Assembly (NCBI RefSeq): GCF_001969385.1
Contig: NZ_CP014801.1
Coordinates: forward strand, 38,838-102,837
DNA length: 64,000 bases
Source of the DNA: Salipiger profundus
GTDB lineage: Bacteria > Pseudomonadota > Alphaproteobacteria > Rhodobacterales > Rhodobacteraceae
Direction: 5' to 3'
Of this stretch, positions 1 to 8,566 are shown one piece after another. A program made the translations under genes and the position numbers. Below the pieces are notes generated by a model that searched no databases, was not told the DNA's origin, and saw nothing but the letters and a program-made list of their open reading frames with translations. Within the stretch, counting starts at the first letter, position 1; every line of letters starts with the position of its first letter.

Positions 1-9
1 GGTGACCCG

Positions 10-762
10 GTGGCTGATTTCGTACTTGAAACCCGTAATCTGACAAAAAGCTTCGGTGGCTTCAAAGCCGTGTCCGATGTTTCGCTTCAGGTGAAGCGGG
101 GCAATATCCATGCGCTGATCGGACCCAATGGAGCGGGCAAGACCACCTGCTTTAATCTGATCACCAATTTCCTCACCCCGACCTCTGGCCAAATCCTGCT
201 GGATGGGCGCAACGTGACAGGGATCGGCGCCTCGCAGATCGCGCGGATGGGCATGGTGCGGTCCTTCCAGATCTCGGCGACCTTCGGGTCGATGACCGTG
301 CTGGAGAATGTTCGCATCGCGCTACAGCGCCGAGAGGTGAACACATTCAATTTCTGGAGCTCGGAACGGGGGCTGGACCGGCTGAACGGGCGCGCGATGG
401 AGCTTCTGGACTGGGTGGGCCTGGCCGATCTGGCGCAGCGCAGCGCCTCGGAACTGTCCTACGGCCGCCGCCGCGCACTGGAGATTGCCGCGACGCTGGC
501 CCAGGAGCCCTCGGTTCTGCTGCTGGATGAGCCGATGGCCGGCATGGGGCGGGAGGATATCCGCACCATCGCCGACCTGATCCGCCGCATCTCGGCCAGC
601 CGGACCATTCTGATGGTCGAACACAATCTTTCAGTCGTGGCCGATCTCAGTGACCGGATCACCGTGCTGGCCCGCGGTCAGGTCCTTGCAGAAGGTGTCT
701 ATGCCGAGGTGTCGAAAAATCCCGACGTGATTGATGCCTATATGGGAGGTCAACATGCTTGA
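10..762 (+). CDS. livG: ABC transporter ATP-binding protein, LivG type
   Basis: This is a cytoplasmic ATPase subunit of a branched-chain amino acid or HAAT-type importer, which powers uptake of a small organic solute. The Walker A motif GPNGAGKTTCFN lies near residue 38, the ABC signature LSYGRRRALEIA near 153 and Walker B LLLDEP near 175. The length of 250 residues is normal for LivG. The frame is open to the left edge of the window; I chose the GTG at 10, but a start just upstream is possible. It overlaps the next ATPase gene by 8 bases and heads a livGFHM-type operon. No periplasmic binding protein is visible, so it probably lies to the left. The substrate is not fixed by sequence; the downstream acyl-CoA genes suggest an organic acid rather than an amino acid. 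Confidence 0.9.
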   Translation: MADFVLETRNLTKSFGGFKAVSDVSLQVKRGNIHALIGPNGAGKTTCFNLITNFLTPTSGQILLDGRNVTGIGASQIARMGMVRSFQISATFGSMTVLENVRIALQRREVNTFNFWSSERGLDRLNGRAMELLDWVGLADLAQRSASELSYGRRRALEIAATLAQEPSVLLLDEPMAGMGREDIRTIADLIRRISASRTILMVEHNLSVVADLSDRITVLARGQVLAEGVYAEVSKNPDVIDAYMGGQHA

Positions 763-1471
763 CGCCGCGTCCGAACCCCTGCTCCGCGTGTCCAACCTGC
801 AAGGTCACTATGGCGACAGCCATGTGCTGCACGGCATGAATTTCGAAGTCCGCGAAGGCGAGCTGGTCACGCTTCTGGGCCGCAACGGCGCGGGCAAGAC
901 CACCACCATGCGGGCACTGATGGGCCTTCTGAACAAGCGCACAGGGTCGATCACCTTCCAGGGTCGCGAGACCATCAGCCTGCTGCCCGAGGCCATCGGT
1001 CGCTTGGGCTTGGCCATCTGCCCGGAAGAACGTGGCATCTTTGCCTCGCTTTCCGTGGCCGAGAACCTGGAACTGCCTCCTGTTCTGCGGCCCGGCGGGC
1101 TGACGCTGGCCGAGGTGCATGACATCTTCCCTAGGCTCAAGGAACGCGCCCGCAGCAGAGGCAACCAGCTTTCGGGGGGCGAGCAGCAGATGCTGGCCAT
1201 TGCGCGCATCCTGCGGACCGGCGCCAAATTCCTGCTGCTGGACGAGCCGACAGAGGGCCTGGCGCCGGTGATCGTCGAGCAGATCGGCGCCGTGATCACC
1301 GATCTTAAGCGGCGTGGCTTCACCATCCTGCTGGTCGAGCAGAACTTCCACTTCGCAGCCACGATCGCCGACCGCCATTACGTGGTCGAGGACGGCACGG
1401 TCGTGGACATGATCCCCAATGACCAGATCGAGGCCAATGCCGGACGGTTGGCCACATTTCTTGGCGTCTGA
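755..1471 (+). CDS. livF: ABC transporter ATP-binding protein, LivF type
   Basis: This is the second ATPase subunit of the same importer. Walker A is GRNGAGKTTTMR, the signature is LSGGEQQMLAIARIL and Walker B is FLLLDEPTEGLAP. I start it at ATG 755 because GGAGGT sits five bases upstream; the longer reading from TTG 731 has no such site. The start overlaps the end of livG, so the two are probably translationally coupled. At 238 residues it has the usual LivF length. The pairing of two different ATPases with two different permeases is the hallmark of the HAAT family. Confidence 0.9.
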   Translation: MLDAASEPLLRVSNLQGHYGDSHVLHGMNFEVREGELVTLLGRNGAGKTTTMRALMGLLNKRTGSITFQGRETISLLPEAIGRLGLAICPEERGIFASLSVAENLELPPVLRPGGLTLAEVHDIFPRLKERARSRGNQLSGGEQQMLAIARILRTGAKFLLLDEPTEGLAPVIVEQIGAVITDLKRRGFTILLVEQNFHFAATIADRHYVVEDGTVVDMIPNDQIEANAGRLATFLGV

Positions 1472-1486
1472 TCGAAGGAGCTTATC

Positions 1487-2371
1487 ATGTTTGCCGATCT
1501 TTTTGGAATACCGCCGCAGGCACTTTTGGGTCAGCTTCTGCTGGGTCTGATCAACGGTGCCTTCTATGCGCTGCTCAGCCTGGGCCTGGCGCTGATCTTC
1601 GGGTTGCTGCACCTCATCAACTTCGCCCATGGAGCGATCTACATGCTCGGCGCCCTCGGCGCATGGGTCGCCGTCAGTGGCCTAGGCCTCTCGTTTTGGG
1701 CCGCATTGATCATCGTTCCCCTGGCCGTGGGTCTGATCGGTATAGTCCTGGAACGTGTGCTCATCAGCCGCCTCGCGGGTCTTGATCCCCTCTACGGTCT
1801 TCTCCTGACTTTCGGTCTGGCGCTGTTGATCGAGGGACTGACGAGGGTTCAGTTTGGTGCCTCGGGTCTTCCCTTCAACTCTCCCATCAAGGGGGGGATC
1901 AACCTGGGCTTCATGTATTTGCCCTGGTATCGCGGCTTCGTCGTCCTCGCCTCGGTTGTCGTATGCCTTGCCACCTGGTTCGCGATCGAGCGTACGAAGC
2001 TCGGCGCGCTACTCCGCGCCGCGACCGAAAACCCCGATCTCTTGCGAACCTTCGGTGTCCGGGTGCCAGTGCTGGTGACCCTGACCTTCGGCGCGGGGGT
2101 GGCCCTGGCCGCGCTGGCGGGGGTTCTGGCGGCTCCGATCTACCTGATCAACCCCTATATGGGCACGCAACTGATCATCGTCGTCTTCGCGGTGGTGGTG
2201 ATCGGCGGCATGGGCTCGATCGGCGGCGCGATTCTCACGGGCTTCGGCCTGGGGGTGCTGGAAGGCCTCACCAAGGCCTTCTGGCCACCTGCCTCCTCGA
2301 CCGTGATCTTCTTCGTCATGGCGGTCGTGTTGATGGTCAAGCCCGCCGGCTTGTTCGGGACAACGAAATGA
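1487..2371 (+). CDS. livH: ABC transporter permease, LivH type
   Basis: This inner-membrane permease of the HAAT-type importer has 294 residues and about eight hydrophobic segments. The N-terminal stretch LLLGLINGAFYALLSLGLAL, the following NFAHGAIYMLGA and the C-terminal VIGGMGSIGGAI are typical of LivH. An AGGAG site precedes the ATG by about six bases. It lies 15 bases after livF, and the livM-type gene follows directly, so all four transport genes should be one transcript. Confidence 0.9.
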   Translation: MFADLFGIPPQALLGQLLLGLINGAFYALLSLGLALIFGLLHLINFAHGAIYMLGALGAWVAVSGLGLSFWAALIIVPLAVGLIGIVLERVLISRLAGLDPLYGLLLTFGLALLIEGLTRVQFGASGLPFNSPIKGGINLGFMYLPWYRGFVVLASVVVCLATWFAIERTKLGALLRAATENPDLLRTFGVRVPVLVTLTFGAGVALAALAGVLAAPIYLINPYMGTQLIIVVFAVVVIGGMGSIGGAILTGFGLGVLEGLTKAFWPPASSTVIFFVMAVVLMVKPAGLFGTTK

Positions 2372-2382
2372 GGAGCTTCATC

Positions 2383-3372
2383 ATGTCCAACCATCCGAAA
2401 CTGCTGATCGGTGCGGCGATCCTTGTGGTCATGGCCCTGTTGCCACTGGCTGTTTATCCGGTGCTGCTGATGAAAGTGATGTGCTTCGCCATCTTCGCCT
2501 GCGCCTTCAATCTTCTTCTAGGCTTCACGGGCTTGCTGTCCTTTGGCCATGCCATGTTCTTTGGCGGCGGTGCCTATGTCGCGGGCTATCTGATGAAGGC
2601 CCATGCCGTGCCGCCGGAACTCGCCTGGCTTGCAGCCCTTGTGGCCGGGGCCGTGGCGGGGGGGGCGGTCGGCTGGCTGGCGATCAGGCGCACGGGGATC
2701 TACTTCTCGATGGTCACGCTGGCCCTTGCGCAGATGGCTTATTTCTATTTCGTCACTTCGCCCCTGACAGGTGGCGAGGACGGGATCCAGAGCATCCCGC
2801 GCCAGCCCGTCCTTGGGTTTATCAATGGCGCTGATGACCACATCCTCTATTACGTCATCATGGCGATGTTCGTCTGTCTCTGGCTGCTGATCTGGCGCAT
2901 CGTCCACTCGCCCTTCGGCCAGTCCCTGAAAGCCATTCGTGACAACGAGGCGCGGGCGATCTCGCTCGGCTACCGGGCCAGCCGCTACAAGCTACTTGCC
3001 TTCGTGATCTCGGCCGCTATAGCGGCGCTCGCGGGGGGCATGAAATCCTATATCTTCCAGCTGGCCTCGCTCACCGACGTCGGCTGGCACATGTCGGGCG
3101 AGGTGGTGCTGATGGCGCTGATCGGCGGCATCGGAACGCTCACCGGCCCGGTGGTGGGGGCGGCCTTCCTGATCCTGCTCAGCGACGCGCTGGCCTCTTA
3201 CGGCGAGTGGGTCGTCGTGATCCAGGGCGCGATCTTCGTCGCGGTGGTGCTGCTGTTCCGCAAGGGCCTGGTCGGCACCTTATCCGAACTGCCCGGCCTG
3301 ATAACTCGCCTGCGCCGCCCGAAGGCGAAGTCCGCAGAAAAACTCAACAAAGACAAGATCATCACGGAGTGA
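2383..3372 (+). CDS. livM: ABC transporter permease, LivM type
   Basis: This is the second inner-membrane permease (329 residues) of the importer. It carries the LivM landmarks NLLLGFTGLLSFGHAMFFGG near residue 40 and ALIGGIGTLTGPVVGAA near 245, with several long hydrophobic segments. I chose ATG 2383 because GAGGAGC lies just upstream; an in-frame ATG at 2368 overlaps the livH stop. The C-terminal tail after the last membrane segment is lysine-rich and cytoplasmic. The coupling protein genes livG/livF upstream complete the system. Confidence 0.88.
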   Translation: MSNHPKLLIGAAILVVMALLPLAVYPVLLMKVMCFAIFACAFNLLLGFTGLLSFGHAMFFGGGAYVAGYLMKAHAVPPELAWLAALVAGAVAGGAVGWLAIRRTGIYFSMVTLALAQMAYFYFVTSPLTGGEDGIQSIPRQPVLGFINGADDHILYYVIMAMFVCLWLLIWRIVHSPFGQSLKAIRDNEARAISLGYRASRYKLLAFVISAAIAALAGGMKSYIFQLASLTDVGWHMSGEVVLMALIGGIGTLTGPVVGAAFLILLSDALASYGEWVVVIQGAIFVAVVLLFRKGLVGTLSELPGLITRLRRPKAKSAEKLNKDKIITE

Positions 3373-3379
3373 GAAAATC

Positions 3380-3742
3380 ATGGAACCAGTGTTCGTACAT
3401 GGCGAGAGTGGGAGTTTGACCCTGCTCGCCTCTCGCAGCCGTAGGGACGGCCAGGCTGTCTTCCCGCGTCTTCCCGCCACCTCCCCCGCGGCGGCGCTGT
3501 ATGATGATGTCGAGTTGACCGGACCGGCAAAGCTTTACAGCTACACCGTCATTCACCCCAATCCCAAGTCCGGGCAGAAACCCTTTGTCCTTGCTCTGGT
3601 GGATTTCGCCCAGGGCGCGCGCGTCTTCGGAAGGCTCGACATGGCCCCTGATCAGGTGCGTATCGGCATGGCCGTGGGGGCCGTGCCTGCCGAGGGGCCT
3701 GAGGGCCAGACTTATCGTTTCGCTCCGCTGAAAGGGAACTAA
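3380..3742 (+). CDS. OB-fold (DUF35-like) thiolase partner lacking zinc cysteines
   Basis: This 120-residue protein resembles the OB-fold proteins that pair with SCP2-type thiolases (DUF35/ChsH2-like). The OB part is visible in LYSYTVIHPNP, KPFVLALVDFAQGARVFGRL and VRIGMAVGAV. Family members usually begin with a rubredoxin-like zinc ribbon carrying four cysteines; this one has no cysteine at all, so the ribbon is degenerate. The thiolase gene begins one base after its stop, which supports a complex with that enzyme. Family membership is inferred from pattern and context. Confidence 0.7.
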   Translation: MEPVFVHGESGSLTLLASRSRRDGQAVFPRLPATSPAAALYDDVELTGPAKLYSYTVIHPNPKSGQKPFVLALVDFAQGARVFGRLDMAPDQVRIGMAVGAVPAEGPEGQTYRFAPLKGN

Positions 3743-3743
3743 G

Positions 3744-4892
3744 ATGGCAACCGAAGTCTACATCGCCGGTGCAGCTATGACGCAATTCGCCCGGCACGAT
3801 CAGAAATCCATGCAGGACCTGGTCCAGGAAGCCGCGTTGGGGGCCCTGTCCGATGCCGGGCTGATGTCGGGCGACGTTCAGGCCATGTACAGTGCCAATG
3901 TCTATGGCGGGATGATCCTGGGTCAGGTCCTGGTCCGCGACCTTCAGATCACCGGACCCGCGCTCTACAATGTCGAGAATGCCTGTGCCAGCGGCGCCAC
4001 CGCCGTCCAACTGGCGAAACAGGCGTTGGAGTTGGGCATTTATGACACCGTCCTCGTCTGGGGCGTCGAGGCGCTGACCCAACTGGGCGGCGGCACGATC
4101 CCGCTGCAGCGCAATGACTACAAGACCACGCTCTACGCCGCCCAAGGGATGACCCTTCCCTCGGTCTACGCCATGCGCGGGATGCGCTACCTGCACGAAC
4201 GGGACGAAACCCCCGAGATCCTGGCCCGTGTTGCCGTGAAGAACCGGGCCGCTGGGGCGCGCAACCCCTACGCCCAGCAGCAGAAGGAGGTCACGCTGGA
4301 AGAGGTGCTGACCTCGCGCCCGGTTGCCGAACCCCTGACCCTGCTTCAATGCTGTCCCTCGATGGTGGACGGGGCTGCAGCGGTGGTGCTGACGACGAAG
4401 CGGCCCGCAAGCGCCAAGCCGGTCAGGATCCGCGCGTCGGCAGTGCAATCTGGCCATCAGGAACTGGGATGCGACGACATCCTGGATGCAGAGATCACCG
4501 CAAGAACGGCTCAGCTGGCCTATGATCAGGCAGGGATCTCGCCATCCGAGGTTAATGTGGTCGAGCTCCATGACGCATTCACTATCGCAGAGCTTCTGTA
4601 TTACGAGGCACTGCAACTTGCCCCGCACGGCGAAGGCGCCGCGCTTCTTCGCAGTGGCAGCACGGCGCTGGGTGGGCGTGTGCCGGTCAACCCCAGCGGC
4701 GGACTTCTGGCCAAGGGCCACCCGTTGGGTGCCACCGGCGTCGCCCAGATGGTCGAGATGGTCTGGCAGTTGCAGGGCCGTGCCACCGGGCGGCAGGTGG
4801 AAGGCGCTCGCGTGGCCCTGACTCAATGCACCGGCGGCGGCATCGCGGGGGTGGATCACGCCGCCTCTTCCGTCCACATTCTTTCGGTGTGA
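3744..4892 (+). CDS. Thiolase family protein (SCP2-like acyl-CoA acetyltransferase)
   Basis: This probably cleaves a beta-ketoacyl-CoA with CoA in a beta-oxidation-like pathway. The nucleophilic cysteine is visible in NACASG (near residue 80), and the C-terminal histidine and cysteine motifs are GHPLGATG and TQCTGGG. VELHDAFT is the SCP-x/lipid-transfer thiolase signature. Because the first cysteine is kept, it should be a true thiolase rather than an Ltp2-type aldolase, which lacks it. At 382 residues it has family length. It sits between its OB-fold partner and an SDR gene, and the substrate is unknown. Confidence 0.85.
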   Translation: MATEVYIAGAAMTQFARHDQKSMQDLVQEAALGALSDAGLMSGDVQAMYSANVYGGMILGQVLVRDLQITGPALYNVENACASGATAVQLAKQALELGIYDTVLVWGVEALTQLGGGTIPLQRNDYKTTLYAAQGMTLPSVYAMRGMRYLHERDETPEILARVAVKNRAAGARNPYAQQQKEVTLEEVLTSRPVAEPLTLLQCCPSMVDGAAAVVLTTKRPASAKPVRIRASAVQSGHQELGCDDILDAEITARTAQLAYDQAGISPSEVNVVELHDAFTIAELLYYEALQLAPHGEGAALLRSGSTALGGRVPVNPSGGLLAKGHPLGATGVAQMVEMVWQLQGRATGRQVEGARVALTQCTGGGIAGVDHAASSVHILSV

Positions 4893-4899
4893 GGCAAGC

Positions 4900-5646
4900 A
4901 TGCGCACTGCAATCGTCACCGGCGGAGCACGGGGCATCGGGTTCGGCATTGCCCGGGCTCTCATGGGGGCCGGCTATGCCACCGCCCTGTTTGACCTGAA
5001 CGAAACCGCCTTGGCCGAGGCCCGGGACGCGCTGACCCGCGAATTCCCGGATGTCCAGGTCATGCCCGTCACCGTCAACATTACCGAGGCCGCCGCGGTG
5101 GCCGAGGCCATCACACAGGTCCAGACCGCCTGGGGCCGTATCGACCTGCTGGTGAACAACGCCGGCATCGTCCGCGACAAGCGGATCACCAATATGGACG
5201 AGACCGATTGGGACGATGTGATCAGCACTAACCTGCGATCCAACTTCCTGACCTGTCGCGCCGTCGCCCCGGTGATGTTCGCCCAAGGAGAAGGTCGGAT
5301 CGTCAACATCTCGTCCCGCGCCTGGCTGGGCGGGTTCGGACAGGCCAACTATTCGGCCGCAAAGGGGGGCGTGGTCAGCCTGACCCGAAGCTTGGCGCTG
5401 GAATTCGCAAGCAAAGGGGTGACGGTCAATGCCATCGCCCCCGGCATCGTGGAAACGCCGATGTTCGCGAGTTTCGAGCCCGGCGTGCAGGAAAAACTGC
5501 GGCAATCCGTCCCGCGCAAGCGGATCGGTCGCCCCGATGACATCGCCCGCGCCGTCCTGTTCTTCGCCGATCCGGCCAACGACTACCTGACCGGACAGCT
5601 TATCTATGTCTGCGGCGGCCGCTCGCTGGCCAGCCCCAGCGTCTAG
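4900..5646 (+). CDS. SDR family oxidoreductase (FabG-like, beta-hydroxyacyl dehydrogenase)
   Basis: This short-chain dehydrogenase of 248 residues probably uses NAD(P) to oxidise a hydroxyacyl-CoA intermediate. The nucleotide motif TGGARGIGFG is at residues 7-16, NNAG follows near 87, and the catalytic Ser and Tyr-x-x-x-Lys are seen in NISSRAW and YSAAKGG. The C-terminal DYLTGQLIYVCGG is typical of classical SDRs. It lies seven bases after the thiolase and eight before the enoyl-CoA hydratase, so it belongs to the same operon and probably does the step between them. Confidence 0.85.
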   Translation: MRTAIVTGGARGIGFGIARALMGAGYATALFDLNETALAEARDALTREFPDVQVMPVTVNITEAAAVAEAITQVQTAWGRIDLLVNNAGIVRDKRITNMDETDWDDVISTNLRSNFLTCRAVAPVMFAQGEGRIVNISSRAWLGGFGQANYSAAKGGVVSLTRSLALEFASKGVTVNAIAPGIVETPMFASFEPGVQEKLRQSVPRKRIGRPDDIARAVLFFADPANDYLTGQLIYVCGGRSLASPSV

Positions 5647-5654
5647 GAGATGTG

Positions 5655-6455
5655 ATGCCCATCCTGACACAAGTGGCCGATGCCATCGCCACCATCACGC
5701 TGGACCGGCCGGAGAAGCTGAACGCCCTGGACCCGGACCATTTGCACCAGCTCCGTGCCGCCATCCGCTCTGCGGACAGCGACCCTGCGGTGCGGGTGCT
5801 GGTCCTGACCTCCTCGGGCGAGCGCGCCTTTTCGGCCGGTGCCGATATCGGCGGCACCAAGGTGACGGAGGGGGTGGCAGAGGCCTATGCCTACGGGCTG
5901 GAACAGGCGGCGCAGGCGGGTCTCTACATCCGCCTGCTGGACCTCTCGGACCTGCGGCGGCGCAAGCCGATGATCGCCGCCGTGAAGGGGTTCTGCCTGG
6001 GCGGCGGCCTTGAGATCGCCCTGCAGGCCGATCTGGTCGTCGCCGCCGAGAACGCACAGTTCGGCTTGCCCGAAGTGGCGACCGGCAGCCTGCCCGGGGC
6101 GGGCGGGGTCAACGCCCTGTTGCGCGCCCTGCCCCGGCATCTGGCCGTGCATCTTCTCTTCACGGCCGAACGTCTGTCAGCGCAGCAGGCGCTGTCGCAT
6201 GGGCTGGTCAGCGCCGTGCATGATCTGGCAAGCTTCGACCAACAGGTCCAGGCGCTTGCGCTGCGGATCGCAGGACAGGGGCCTTTGGCGGTGCAGATGG
6301 TGAAGATGCTGATCGACCAGTCCGATGGGCTGGCGCCCGGGCAATGGATGCAGATGGCGGAGCTTGCCTGGGGCCATTTGCGCGACACCGAGGACCGGGT
6401 CGAGGGCCGCCAGGCCTTTGCCGAGAGGCGTCCCCCTGTCTTCAACGGGCGCTGA
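5655..6455 (+). CDS. Enoyl-CoA hydratase/isomerase family protein
   Basis: This crotonase-fold protein of 266 residues probably hydrates an enoyl-CoA. The first oxyanion-hole segment is AFSAGADIGG (near residue 58) and the second is KGFCLGGGLEIALQADLVVA (near 105). The acid region reads GLPEVATGSLPGAGG, close to the usual Glu-containing motif. AGGAG precedes ATG 5655; the GTG three bases earlier is a less likely start. It lies eight bases after the SDR gene and five before the nitroreductase fusion. Confidence 0.85.
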   Translation: MPILTQVADAIATITLDRPEKLNALDPDHLHQLRAAIRSADSDPAVRVLVLTSSGERAFSAGADIGGTKVTEGVAEAYAYGLEQAAQAGLYIRLLDLSDLRRRKPMIAAVKGFCLGGGLEIALQADLVVAAENAQFGLPEVATGSLPGAGGVNALLRALPRHLAVHLLFTAERLSAQQALSHGLVSAVHDLASFDQQVQALALRIAGQGPLAVQMVKMLIDQSDGLAPGQWMQMAELAWGHLRDTEDRVEGRQAFAERRPPVFNGR

Positions 6456-6460
6456 CAGGG

Positions 6461-7516
6461 ATGGATGTGGCCGAGGCCCTGACGTCCCGCCGCAGCACCC
6501 GTGCCTTCCTGGACCGCCCGGTGCCGCGCGCGCAGATCACCCGGATCCTGTCGCTGGCGGCTCAGGCCCCCAGCGGCAACAACACCCAGCCCTGGCAGGT
6601 GAATGTTCTGACAGGCGCCGCGCTGGAACGCCTGGCGTCAGCACTGCTGGCCGAGCGGCGGGACGGCGCGCCGCTGCCGCCGCCGGAATACGACTATTAT
6701 CCCGCGGAATGGCCAGAGCCGCATCTCAGCCGCCGGCGCGAGAACGGCTGGGCGCTGTATTCACTGATCGGCGTCCAGCGTGGTGATCGCGCTGGTGCCG
6801 TGGCGCATCATGACCGCAACTTCACCTTCTTCGGCGCCCCCGTGGGCCTGATCCTGTCGATCGACCGGCGCCTTGGTCAGGGCGCGCTGATCGACGTGGG
6901 CATCTTCCTGCAATCCCTGACCCTCGCCGCACGGGCCGAGGGCCTGGGCACCTGCCTGCAGGCCGCTTTCGCCCCCCATCACCGGACAATCCGGGCCAGT
7001 TTGCTGATGGAGGCGCATCAGATGGTGATCTGCGGCATCGCCCTGGGCCATCCCGACCCGGAGTCCGAGATCAATCGCCTGACCCCACCGCGCGAGCCGG
7101 TGGAGGTGTTCACCCGCTTCAACGAGACTGACATGGATTCACTTACCAATCCGCTCCTCAACGACCTTGGCATCACGCTGAGCCAATGGGAGGAGGGCCA
7201 GGCCGAGTTTCGCCTCATGCTGTGCCCGCGCCACCTGAACCGGCACGGACAGTTGCAGGGCGGCGTGATCGCCACGCTGCTCGACGTCGCCTGCGGTTAT
7301 GCCGGGATCGAGCCCGGCAGCCGCGCGAGCGCCGTGACCATCACGCTGAACATCAGTTATGTCGCGGGTGTTTCGGAAGGAGAGATCATCGCACGCGGCG
7401 CGGTGTCGGGCGGCGGGCGGCGGATCTACTTTTCGGGAGGAGAGTTGCGAGCCCCGGACGGGCGACTGCTCGCCACCGCCCAGGGCTCGTTCAAAAGGGT
7501 CGGGGAGGCGCGTTAG
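6461..7516 (+). CDS. Nitroreductase fused to PaaI-like hotdog thioesterase
   Basis: This single 351-residue frame holds two enzymes. Residues 1 to about 220 are a flavin nitroreductase with the N-terminal RRSTRAFLDRPV and the FMN-contact segment QAPSGNNTQPW. Residues about 225 to 345 are a PaaI-type hotdog thioesterase with HLNRHGQLQGGVIATLLDVA and AVTITLNISYVAGV. There is no stop or frame break between them. An ATG at 7133 could restart translation but lacks a clear ribosome site. The first part would reduce an unsaturated or nitro group; the second would release an acyl group from CoA. I chose ATG 6461, just after the hydratase stop. The fusion itself is read directly from the sequence. Confidence 0.82.
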   Translation: MDVAEALTSRRSTRAFLDRPVPRAQITRILSLAAQAPSGNNTQPWQVNVLTGAALERLASALLAERRDGAPLPPPEYDYYPAEWPEPHLSRRRENGWALYSLIGVQRGDRAGAVAHHDRNFTFFGAPVGLILSIDRRLGQGALIDVGIFLQSLTLAARAEGLGTCLQAAFAPHHRTIRASLLMEAHQMVICGIALGHPDPESEINRLTPPREPVEVFTRFNETDMDSLTNPLLNDLGITLSQWEEGQAEFRLMLCPRHLNRHGQLQGGVIATLLDVACGYAGIEPGSRASAVTITLNISYVAGVSEGEIIARGAVSGGGRRIYFSGGELRAPDGRLLATAQGSFKRVGEAR

Positions 7517-7525
7517 CGCCTCCGG

Positions 7526-8275
7526 TCAGATCGTCCGGCCGCCGTCCACTTCCAGGATCACCCCGGTGATGAAGCGGGCGTCGTCGGAGGCGAGATACAG
7601 GGCCGCACCGGCCACATCCTCGGCCGTGCAGAACCGGCCCATCGGGATCGTCGCAAGGAAGGCCGCGCGATTTTCGGGCGTATCGGGCTTGCCGAGGAAG
7701 CTTTCCAGAAGGCCCGTTGCGCCGACCACAGGGGCGATGCCGCAAACGCGGATCCGGTCCGCCGCCAGTTCGACCGCGAGCGTGCGGGTCATCAGGTTCA
7801 CCGCACCCTTGCTGGTATTGTACCAGGCGAGACCCGGGCGGGGACGGATGCCCGCCACCGAGCCCACGTTGATCATGATCCCGCCGCCCTGCGCCCGCCA
7901 CCTGGGCGTCATGGACCGGGTCATGTGGAAGATCGACAGCACGTTGATGTCGAAGATCTTGCGGAAGGTCGCCTCGTCCGTCTCCATCAACGGCGCGTTC
8001 CGGTTGCTCCAGCCCGCATTGTTGATCACGATGTCGGGGCAACCGAAGACCGCTTCCGTCTCTGCGACCGCCGCCTCGACCTGTTCGGCCTTGGACACAT
8101 CGCATCCGACAGCTGCGGCGTTGCCGATCTCAGCCGCGACGGCCTTAGCCCCCGCTAGGTTCAGATCGGCGATCATGACCTTCGCGCCCTCGCGCACAAA
8201 CGCCTCGGCCATGCCCCTTCCGAAGCCCGACGCGGCACCGGTGATCAGGGCGACCTTGCCCGCCAGCCGGTTCAT
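7526..8275 (-). CDS. SDR family oxidoreductase
   Basis: This is a classical short-chain dehydrogenase of 249 residues on the opposite strand, convergent with the catabolic operon. It shows the nucleotide motif TGAASGFGRG, NNAG, the catalytic serine in INVGSVAG and Tyr-x-x-x-Lys in YNTSKGAV. The C-terminal FITGVILEVDGGRTI is typical. Translation is probably coupled to a 13-codon reading frame just upstream (ATGA overlap at 8272-8275). Its promoter region lies next to an IS110 element, which may have replaced original upstream sequence. The substrate is unknown. Confidence 0.85.
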   Translation of the reverse strand: MNRLAGKVALITGAASGFGRGMAEAFVREGAKVMIADLNLAGAKAVAAEIGNAAAVGCDVSKAEQVEAAVAETEAVFGCPDIVINNAGWSNRNAPLMETDEATFRKIFDINVLSIFHMTRSMTPRWRAQGGGIMINVGSVAGIRPRPGLAWYNTSKGAVNLMTRTLAVELAADRIRVCGIAPVVGATGLLESFLGKPDTPENRAAFLATIPMGRFCTAEDVAGAALYLASDDARFITGVILEVDGGRTI

Positions 8276-8313
8276 GCTGCGGCCTCGAGCCAGTGTGGCA
8301 ATTTTTGGTACAT
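8272..8313 (-). CDS. Possible 13-codon leader or remnant coupled to the SDR gene
   Basis: An ATG at 8313 follows a strong AAAGGAGGA ribosome site and reads MYQKLPHWLEAAA before stopping in an ATGA overlap with the SDR start. The strong site belongs to this small frame rather than to the SDR ATG, so initiation probably enters here and couples to the SDR gene. It could be a real leader or the tail of a lost upstream gene. Confidence 0.4.
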   Translation of the reverse strand: MYQKLPHWLEAAA

Positions 8314-8566
8314 GACGATCCTCCTTTACTCATGCATCAACGAAAGGTGCCTAATCCTTGGAGATTGGGCAATTGACTATTTCGACGATCATAGAGGAGA
8401 AAATGTATCGCAGGAGCATGGCCGATGCGATGCCTGCCGGGTCAGATGGGGTATTCGGCTTGCGCCCCACTTCCAGCCTCGGTCTCCGGTAGGTGCTGCG
8501 TCTCGAGCTGATGATAATACGTGGTCTGTGTGAAGCAGCCACAAGCATCAAGGAAGGAGACGCAGC
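8314..8566. other. Left flank of IS110 element, no protein gene seen
   Basis: I see no convincing protein gene here. In the IS110 group the region upstream of the transposase carries the left end and the structured bridge RNA that guides target choice. This stretch is the place to look for it, but I cannot draw a certain structure or boundary by eye. Confidence 0.35.
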
